A stretch of DNA of 64,000 nt from Micropterus salmoides. Its lineage: Eukaryota; Chordata; Actinopteri; Centrarchiformes; Centrarchidae. Position 1 is the first letter of the stretch, and the number at the start of each line of letters is the position of its first letter. The stretch is taken from assembly GCF_014851395.1 (NCBI RefSeq), contig NW_024041150.1, positions 10,936,137 through 11,000,136 on the forward strand, given 5' to 3'. Positions 56,698 to 64,000 of the stretch are shown in pieces. The notes under the pieces are model-generated. The model was not told where the DNA came from, did not search any database, and worked only from the letters and a program-made list of their open reading frames with translations. A program made the translations under genes and the position numbers.

Positions 56698-57127
56698 TCT
56701 TTTTAGAACTGAATATATCTCTGCCTGTCTCTCACCCTAACTTTCTCCCCACTTTTATCTTCCTGCCTTTGAAATTTTTCTCTTTTAGCCTGCTTTTATT
56801 GTCTATCTGAACTTTTCTCCCTTCATTTGAACCCTGATTTTTTTCCCAGTGTCTGCCTGTCTTCTTTACTCTGCCCTGCTGAAACAGATCTGTGCTGGAG
56901 TTGAGAGCAAGCAGATTGTCCCAAGATTTCAGAGAACAGAGAGGGTGGGGAGGATAGAGGGAGGGAGATATGGCAAGGAGGGTGGGCAGAAGCGGAGTAC
57001 AGGGAGGGAGTTGAGAGAAATGGGGGGAAGTGCAGCAAATGGTGCATTTCTTTCTTTTTCAGAGGATGTCATATGGTTTTCATAAACCCCGTTCATGGAC
57101 ATAGTTTGGTACTCTGCCATTTATGCA
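56698..57127 (-). other. 5' flank of cd248
   Basis: This is the presumed promoter and 5' UTR. The plus strand is C/T-rich to 56860 and then G/A-rich ('gagggtggggaggatagagg' near 56940), so the cd248 strand has purine-rich and then pyrimidine-rich tracts. No TATA box is evident. Frames at 56823-57120 are composition artefacts. Confidence 0.35.
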
Positions 57128-57133
57128 CACAGA

Positions 57134-57162
57134 CAAACACACACACACACACACACACACAT
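57134..57162. repeat. (CA)n microsatellite
   Basis: A CA run of about 14 units upstream of cd248. Confidence 0.85.
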
Positions 57163-57493
57163 TCACATGCATCAAATTGTGACACAACAAAAGTTTTCTT
57201 AATAACTCAAATGAGAATGAATAATCACTTGAACAGCGATACATTAATTATCTGCTATCTTCTCTTCTTTAGCCTTTAACTTCTCAGTTTCCCTTTCTGA
57301 ATAATTTCACCTTTTTTCAATGTAACATGCTTTCTTCCTACAGAGTTCAATACTTATTATAAATTATTTGATGAATTAGTCGATTTAATTCCTTACACAT
57401 TGATGGGACGTTCACTCCACAGGCACTCCCTATGCATTTACAAGTTCATGCATTTACACTACTCAGTGTGTTTGATGATGTTTTATATATGTG

Positions 57494-57495
<2 letters not shown>

Positions 57496-57531
<36 letters not shown>
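57496..57531. repeat. (TG)n microsatellite
   Basis: A GT run of about 17 units. The Val/Cys-rich frame at 57432-57638 is its translation. Confidence 0.85.
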
Positions 57532-57533
<2 letters not shown>

Positions 57534-57539
57534 TGTGTT

Positions 57540-60318
57540 GATGAGGAAAAAGCTGTGCACAAAGGTAATATGAAAAGGAAACAAGCTTGGACTTTAGCCT
57601 GGCATCTTACACCAACAACACAACCCCAGGCCAAATAGAAGATACACAAATGGTCTGCAGCTACATTAAAAACAACAATGTTCTCCTCCATGCAAATAAC
57701 TTGTAGATTGGGATGGGGAAGTAGGGAAAGTTGTTGAGGCTGCTGGTGTGGAGGAAGAGGGCCTCCGGGTTTGCTATGAAAACAAAGCCAGGTCGGTGAA
57801 ATGGAGACTTATGTTTCTTAATGAGGGAAGTTGGAGGGAAGATAGCATGTATGTGTGTGTCTGGTAGAGGAGGTTGAGTAATGGGGGATGTGGGGTCCCC
57901 CCACCTCAGTAGTCGGACTCCTGTGAGTCTGTAATAAATCCAGCTGATGTTTGAGAGCCCATACTGTGTAGTATGCAGCTTCCTGTTAGAGTTGTTTAAA
58001 AAAGTTAAAGCACACTGGAAGTTATAGTACAGTAAAGGTCTGTGACTGGGAAGGAAAATGGAGGACTATGTGAAACTTTGAAATTGGTTATCCACAATTT
58101 ACGATTTTTACACTCATAGTGTGTGCAAAGGAGCACTCCAGCAATCAAGCATTGTATATTATATGTATATTTTCCTAAAGAGTTTTAGTCCCTAATATGG
58201 GTCCACTCCAAAAACACCTCCCATAATGCAACCCCATAGAGTTTTTGGCTAGACCACAGTAAAGCAGGACCAGCCCTATAAATGCACAAGTCTGGCCTTG
58301 AGTGAGTGAGTGAGTGAGTGTGTTAATAATGAAGATACATCATTGGGTGGTCGAGAGTTAGCGTTTCCCAACTGGTCCTTATTCTTGCAAAATAAAGGTT
58401 CAAACACTCCTGGTTCATAAGCTTTGTTCATGTTTGAGACATGGTTAGTGGCGCAGGACTCTGCAGATGCTGGGTGAGCTAAAAGCAAGAGGCGATTATG
58501 CTCAGTAAGCTTTGTGTTGCGATAATCTCTGAAATATCAATGAAAAAGCAAGAAGTCAGCAAGTGTGTGCAGCCATGTTTGGTCTATGCTATCTGCTATA
58601 CAGCAGCTCAGTATTATTAACTCAAATGCAGATTTTTAAGATCTGTGTTTACATAATTTAAAAATGAATTGGCTGGCTTTTTACCCTTGAGACATATCAA
58701 TAGAAAAACTAATGAATAATTCTTTATTAAAGTTATTTGCTTTTATTAGTGACTGTAGCAGTCATGGTCTTAGTTGTATTTTAATTAAGTAATGTCGTGT
58801 CCTACAGATGCCTGTTTGAACTTCTTCATCTTGAAATGACAAACCCTGGGCACCCAGTTGGAGCCTAGTCTCAAAAACTTGGGGGTGCAGGCCATGTGCC
58901 GGAATGAGCGTACGCATATAAGAAACAAGGCTTTACAGCGAGGCACAGACAGTCCTCAATTACGTCGTTAGGAGCACATTGACCATACACACTCCATAGA
59001 ATACACTAGGTTTCTTCTGTTATAAATATGTTGAGATACTGAAATAATGTCACTTGAGTTATGTTCTCAGACTTGACAAAGCTCCTCTAAAGCCAAACAG
59101 AACATTATACAACTGAAAAATGTGCTCTTTGGCGAATGGTTATCACAACACAGGAGCTATAGATAAGTAAACAGACAAGTAAGTGAATTCATGCGTATAT
59201 TAGTGACCCTCACCTTAAAAAACAGTTTGACATTTTCTTGTTTCACACAAACAAATCAGCTGTCTCAACTTAGTGGAATTGAATCCACGGGTGACTCGGG
59301 CCATTTGTCCCCTACTGTGACATCACTTACACCAGGCGACCTCACTTGGCTGGCCTGTTTTTATGACAACCTGACATTTTGAGGGTAACTGGTGTTTAAT
59401 AATCATGACCAGCCTTTAAAGTATGCCCGCTAAAAACCTTTTAACAAGTCCCTGGACGACGTCTCTCTGCATCGATCAGTGCTCCACGGTCCCCAGTGCT
59501 GGGTAAAACAGCATAAATATCATGTGTGGGTTGGGTGCATGACAGTCTGGCAGCTTTATTAGGTTATCTGTACAGAGCTTTCATTCACACACATGCACAT
59601 GCTGACCTCTAGAAAATGTGTCTGTAGGACATGAACAACATTTGACAACATCAGTGGTCAGGTTGCCACTGGATTAGTTGAATATTAGTTTTAAAGGATT
59701 GATCTGGTTTGTTACAACGTCGCTCTTACTTTAGTAGTTTTGTTAATCCCTTCTATCAATTACAATAACATTGTACTAACCAAAGTAATTATGGGGATAC
59801 TTTTCCCACTTCGATTTTTCCCATTCATTCTAAAGCAATCATATTTTCTAACAAGGCTGCAATGCGGTGCACAAAAATGTCATCTTTATTTCACCATGAA
59901 AATATAAGGTTGGCAATATTCTATATTCTTCTTATTGTCAATGAATCCAACAACTTGTTAGTCCTCCTCTGAATACTTTCTGACTTTCCGACCCTTATTG
60001 TGGCTCTCATCATGAAACATTCATTTTCAAAAACAGCTAAAAAATATAGTTTCTATTTTTTAAGGGCTCAGTAATTTCCCGTAACAGCTGGTGTAAAAGT
60101 TCATATGTAACACATAGTAATGTAGGAACATGACACCCAATGCAGCAGCATGGTTCATGATGTCTTATTATAATAGTTTACATACACAATACTTGTTAGT
60201 AGATTACATTCTTGGTTGGTTTGAGTCTGTGAAATAGAGAAATAGAGCTCCAAACTGATCTATTCACAATGAAAAAGCAGTGCAATGTGTGAACATAAAT
60301 TCTTAACCTACAGTATGA
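57540..60318. other. Unassigned sequence upstream of cd248
   Basis: No gene is supported. The stretch is notably poor in recognisable repeats apart from a short (GAGT)n tract at 58298-58320. The moderately GC-rich part at 57690-57960 could hold regulatory sequence, but nothing specific is identifiable. Confidence 0.3.
58298..58320. repeat. (GAGT)n microsatellite
   Basis: About five perfect GAGT tetranucleotide units. Confidence 0.8.
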
Positions 60319-61548
60319 GAGACTTTCATTTACCACGGTGCACAGGGCAAGACACAAAAGGTCATTGCTAGAGAGGCTGGCTGTTCAGAGAGCTCTGTGT
60401 CCAAGCACATTAATAGAGAGGCGAAGGGAAGGAAAAGATGTGGTAGAAAAAAGTGTACAAGCAATAGGGATAACCGCACCCTGGAGAGGATTGTGAAACA
60501 AAACCCATTCAAAAATGTGGGGGAGATTCACAAAGAGTGGACTGCAGCTGGAGTCAGTGCTTCAAGAACCACCACGCACAGACGTATGCAAGACATGGGT
60601 TTCAGCTGTCGCATTCCTTGTGTCAAGCCACTCTTGAACAAGACACAGTGTCAGAAGCGTCTCGCCTGGGCTAAAGACAAAAAGGACTGGACTGCTGCTG
60701 AGTGGTCCAAAGTTATGTTCTCTGATGAAAGTAAATTTTGCATTTCCTTTGGAAATCAAGGTCCCAGAGTCTGGAGGAAGAGAGGAGAGGAACAGAATCC
60801 ACGTTGCTTGAAGTCCAGTGTAAAGTTTCCACAGTCAGTGATGGTTTGGGGTGCCATGTCATCTGCTGGTGTTGGTCCACTGTGTTTTCTGAGGTCCAAG
60901 GTCAACGCAGCCGTCTACCAGGAAGTTTTAGAGCACTTCATGCTTCCTGCTGCTGACCAACAGGACTTGGCGCCTGCACACAGTGCCAAAGCTACCAGTA
61001 CCTGGTTTAAGGACCATGGTATCCCTGTTCTTAATTGGACAGCAAACTGGCCTGACCTTAACCCTATAGAAAATCTATGGGGTATTGTGAAGAGGAAGAT
61101 GCGATATGCCAGACCCTACAATGCAGAAGAGCTGAAGGCCACTATCAGAGCAACCTGGGCTCTCATAACACCTGAGCAGTGCCACAGACTGATCGACTCC
61201 ATGCTACGCCGCATTGCTGCAGTAATTCAGGCAAAAGGAGCCCCAACTAAGTATTGAGTGCTGTACATGCTCATACTTTTCATGTTCATTCTTTTCAGTT
61301 GGCCAACATTTCTAAAAATCCTTTTTTTTTATTGGTCTTAAGTAATATTCTAATTTTCGGAGATTCTGAATTTGGAATTTTCATTAGTTGTCAGTTTTAA
61401 TAATCACAATTAAATGAAATAAACTTTTGAAATGTATCAGTCTGTGTGTAATGAATGAATATAATATCCAAGTTTCACTTTTTGAATGGAATTACTGAAA
61501 TAAATAAACTTTTTGATGATATTCTAAATATATGACCAGCACCTGTAT
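60319..61548 (+). pseudogene. Tc1-like element (DD34E), 5'-truncated
   Basis: One frame stays open from about 60319 to 61257. It has a helix-turn-helix (KVIAREAGCSESSVSKHIN, starting before any ATG), then the catalytic domain: FSDESKF with the first Asp, QQDLAPAH with the second, and DLNPIENLW with the Glu. Counting from the valine at 60397 (GTG) as residue 1, these are D110, D190 and E225, a 34-residue spacing. The protein ends RRIAAVIQAKGAPTKY, as in the family. About ten residues seem deleted in frame just before QQD, and the N-terminus with the left terminal repeat is missing. The right terminal region runs to about 61548 ('ttgatgatattctaaatata', then 'tgaccagcacctgta'). With no normal ATG and one end gone it should not be active. 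Confidence 0.8.
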
Positions 61549-61639
61549 GCTGAGTATGACAGAGAAGCGAGTGTGTTGCTAAACTTTTGACTTGTCTATA
61601 GTTCAAATGTATTGTTGATTTTTTTTTTTTAACTGTTTA
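61549..61639. other. Spacer with T-run
   Basis: A short unassigned stretch with a poly-T run at 61619-61631 between the Tc1 copy and the LINE fragment. Confidence 0.4.
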
Positions 61640-62275
61640 AAAAGAGAAAAGATCATATTTCTCCTGCTGTAGCTTCTTTGCATTGGCTTCCAGTAAAATC
61701 CAGAATAGAATTTAAAATCATTCTTCTTACCTACAAAGCTCTTAATGGTCAGGCACCATCTTATCTTAAAGAGCTCATAGTACCTTACTACCCCACCAGA
61801 GCACTGCGCTCCCAGAATGCAGGGTTACTTGTGGTTCCTAGAGTCTCCAAAAGTAGACTAGGAGCCAGAGCGTTCAGCTATCAAGCTCCTCTCCTGTGGA
61901 ACCAGGTCCCAGTTTGGGTTCAGGAGACAGACACCATCTCCACATTTAAGAGTAGGCTTAACTCTGAGTCTAGGTTCTGCTCGAGGGTTCTACCTGTTCT
62001 GAAAGGGAAAGAGCACGGTCTACATTTACATTTATTCATTTAGCTGACGTTTTTATCCAAAGCTACTTACAATGCTATATATGTCAAAGGTCGCACGCCT
62101 CTGGAGCAACTAGGAGTTAAGTGTCCTGCTCAGGGACATATTGGTTGGTGGGGCACAGTGGGGGATTGGTCTAGAACTGCTATATATGATGAAAAATGTA
62201 ATGTGATAACTTCTGTTATGAATTTACATTGTATAAATAAGATTTAATTGAATTGATCTGAATTGATAATCATAA
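61640..62275 (+). pseudogene. LINE C-terminal fragment and 3' tail, interrupted
   Basis: Frame 61678-62043 encodes the end of an L2/Rex-type RT (LHWLPVKSRIEFKIILLTYK with the upstream Leu, then LNGQAPSYLKELIVPYYPTR, FSYQAPLLWNQVP). The 3' UTR continues after an insertion at 62168 with 'ggtctagaactgct', 'gataacttctgttatgaatt' and 'ataagatttaattgaattg'. This is the same kind of tail as the minus-strand copies at 15664 and 19735. Part of the UTR before the insertion is deleted. Confidence 0.7.
62023..62167 (-). mobile_element. LINE/SINE tail inserted into another LINE
   Basis: The 145-bp insert begins CATTTACATTTATTCATTTA and continues 'gctgacgtttttatccaaag', the inverse of the 3' tail at 33028-33072. 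It is flanked by GGTCTA on both sides (62017-62022 and 62168-62173), a plausible target duplication inside the host LINE 3' UTR. Confidence 0.6.
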
Positions 62276-62559
62276 CTGTGGATGGTTTAGGTGAATAATT
62301 TGGCAAGATTTCACGGAGTGACTTCGCCTGACGAAGAAATCATTCTTCACATAACATAACATTATAATTAGTGAGCTGTAGAGTTGCTAGTAGGTGGACC
62401 TTTGGACAGAACGAGGCCCTTTCCCCGTTTCCAGTCTTTGTGCTAAGCTAAGCTAATTGGTTGCTGGAAGTACAAACTAGTAAGTACATCTTGAATTGAA
62501 ATTATAGTTGTCTTATATTGTATAAATAATGCATTTTTGGTTGTCATTGTGGTAGGGCT

Positions 62560-62720
62560 GGGCGATATGGCGAAAAATGTTATCATGATAAAAACATTTC
62601 ATACCATTCGTTATCGATAATTGTCAAGATAAATGTTAAATCTTTATTCTTTCAAGTTTAAAGGCTTATTTTTGAAACCAGATGGTTAATTGTGTTGTTA
62701 AACTGTTCCTTATGGTCAGA
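62560..62720 (+). mobile_element. hAT-like terminal fragment (GGGCTGGGCGATATGG)
   Basis: 'tagggctgggcgatatggcg', then 'atcatgataaaaac' and 'gttatcgataattgtc', is a familiar left end of a teleost non-autonomous hAT-type element. The other end was not found. Confidence 0.45.
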
Positions 62721-62724
62721 ACCA

Positions 62725-62840
62725 TAGACTGTTTAAACAATGGGCGTAGTGTCAGTGATGTCAGCCATTGGTTTCTGAAGAGCCGTTTTGAAGCTCTTTT
62801 TCGGCCGAGCTGGCCGTAGTTTCCGTAGTCACAGTGTGGA
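62725..62840 (+). mobile_element. Miniature transposon end
   Basis: 'catagactgtttaaacaatg', then 'gtcagtgatgtcagccattg', is related in inverted orientation to the border at 37595-37645. Sequence resembling the other side may lie at 63860-63900 ('cttcagtccggaaaccgg'). Confidence 0.35.
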
Positions 62841-63430
62841 TAAGATATCCCACCAGGTTCCAGAGAGCTGCAGACACCTAGAACGCATCCTCAGTGTGCT
62901 GAACGTCCATATCTGATGACTGACTGACATGGAAAGGCCTTCTCTTCATCTCTTAAAGAAATGTCCAAATAAAACAAATATATAACATCAGCTTTTATTT
63001 TTTTACTCACATATGCAAAAACTTAATACCATCTTAATATTATCATGTACAACTGTAAACTACTACATTTTGTTAAGTTCAGATCACACTATATTCAATA
63101 ACCTTAGAAATTGGTGAATGAAGGATGTGATTTTGTCCGATCAATTTTAAATAAAAATGATTTCAAATACAAGAGCAACAGTTTAACAAATTAAACAAAT
63201 TTAAACTTGACTTTAGACTTGAATCTTGAGTGTAAGCAGGGCCTCACAGGTTAAACATACACACAGCTGGAGAGCCTAGACAAACTCAGAAGCCGCTTTC
63301 ATTCAGCTAATTTTTCTACATAACAAATATTACTTTAACGTTACCCAACTCAGGAGCATGGCAATTACAGCCTGGCTAAGTTACCTGTCTTTACCGACAC
63401 GACGACAGCTACCACCGCCGCTTCTTCCTA
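62841..63430. other. Unassigned sequence
   Basis: No gene is supported. It is possibly internal to a composite transposon whose ends are near 62725 and 63900. Confidence 0.25.
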
Positions 63431-63650
63431 GGGGTGGCTGTGGCTCAGGAGGTAGAGCGGGTTGGCTGTTAATCAGAAGGTCGGCAGTTCAGTCCCTGGT
63501 TGCATGTTGAAGTGTCCTTGGGCAAGATACTGAACCCCGAATGAATGTGTGTGAATGTTAGTTTCAGTTTAAGCACTTAGGCTCAGTGCATGAATGTGTA
63601 TGACTGTTGAATGTTAGCCCATAAGGTTACCTGCTAATTATTGTAACAAA
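63431..63650 (+). repeat. tRNA-derived SINE, plus strand
   Basis: The A-box-like 'gtggctcaggaggtagagcg' and B-box-like 'ggtcggcagttcagtccctg' lie at tRNA spacing (63440-63500). They are followed by the SINE body 'gggcaagatactgaacccc' and 'gaatgtgtgtgaatgttag'. The head matches the SINE at 29965-30165 and the body matches the remnant near 4780. It is a SINE rather than a tRNA gene because no acceptor-stem closure is seen. Confidence 0.7.
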
Positions 63651-64000
63651 TAAAAGACTAGAATTTCACTCACCAACTGGAGCACAGGCTTGTGGAGGTT
63701 ACCTTTCTTTCCAGTAAATCACTCAGCATGTCTTTATTCGTCCGGTATCTGCATGAAGAAACATCCAAAGGCTCAAACAGGCAGAGCTGCCGAGCTACGT
63801 GACTGACTGTATCAGCTGAGCTAACAGACGGCAGTCACTCTGCTAGCTGTGATAGAGACTGCAGCCGCCTATCGGCTTCAGTCCGGAAACCGGAGGTTGC
63901 CGCAGGGTCAGAACGTAAAAAACGCTTGATTACATTACATTATCATACACATAGAGGCCACCAGTAAATGCATGGACACATAAAAAATAAGAAGGGCAGA
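63651..64000. other. Unassigned sequence at window edge
   Basis: No gene is supported. It may include the right side of a miniature transposon (to about 63900). Confidence 0.3.

Noticed and set aside
54560..56740. Plus-strand frames of 68-165 codons opposite cd248.
   Set aside because: They are antisense shadows of the cd248 coding exon. Its domains and cysteine pattern are only on the minus strand.
1..64000. CRISPR arrays, operons or other prokaryotic systems, and a novel multi-gene defence or biosynthetic cluster.
   Set aside because: The window is vertebrate DNA with two ordinary host genes. No spaced direct-repeat array or group of unexplained long reading frames exists.

Overview
The window looks like ray-finned fish nuclear DNA, most likely from a percomorph teleost. 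The evidence is two vertebrate protein genes, long AT-rich non-coding stretches, many microsatellites, and a teleost-style transposon mix: Tc1/mariner relics, hAT and TTAA-flanked miniature elements, L2/Rex-type LINEs, Penelope-like elements, a DIRS-type recombinase relic and tRNA-derived SINEs. Nothing bacterial, organellar or viral is evident, and there is no CRISPR array, rRNA gene or convincing tRNA gene.

Two intact host genes are visible, both single-exon and pointing towards each other. A somatostatin receptor of the SST1/4/6 subfamily lies at 6710-7816 (+). The group XIV C-type lectin receptor CD248 (endosialin) lies at 54430-56697 (-). In human, SSTR4 sits beside THBD and CD93 on chromosome 20, and SSTR1 lies on the same arm as CLEC14A on chromosome 14. 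A receptor next to CD248, the fourth group XIV lectin, is therefore best explained as sstr6, the paralogue lost in mammals. That assignment is an inference and needs a tree.

The roughly 46.6 kb between the genes is almost wholly repeats and unassigned sequence. 1-6.7 kb: a composite repeat, a SINE tail and the 5' flank of the receptor. 8.4-15.6 kb: a microsatellite, a collapsed Tc1 copy and two TTAA-flanked elements. 15.6-28.6 kb: two Penelope-like copies, both with inverted 5' parts, two copies of one LINE 3' tail, a long LINE reverse-transcriptase relic and a complete but frameshifted Tc1 element with DD36E spacing. 28.6-51 kb: Tc1, SINE, hAT, LINE and DIRS fragments, including a LINE with a 5' inversion. 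51.5-51.9 kb: a short hAT element with an 8-bp target duplication.

Beyond cd248, 57-60 kb is largely unassigned. 60.3-64 kb holds a DD34E Tc1 copy, a LINE tail with another LINE tail inserted in it, and a SINE. I found no convincing new gene system. The most useful leads are the receptor-lectin pairing, a Cys-to-Gly change in the receptor's TM7 signature, and three retroelement copies with twin-priming-like inversions, one leaving a perfect 52-bp palindrome.
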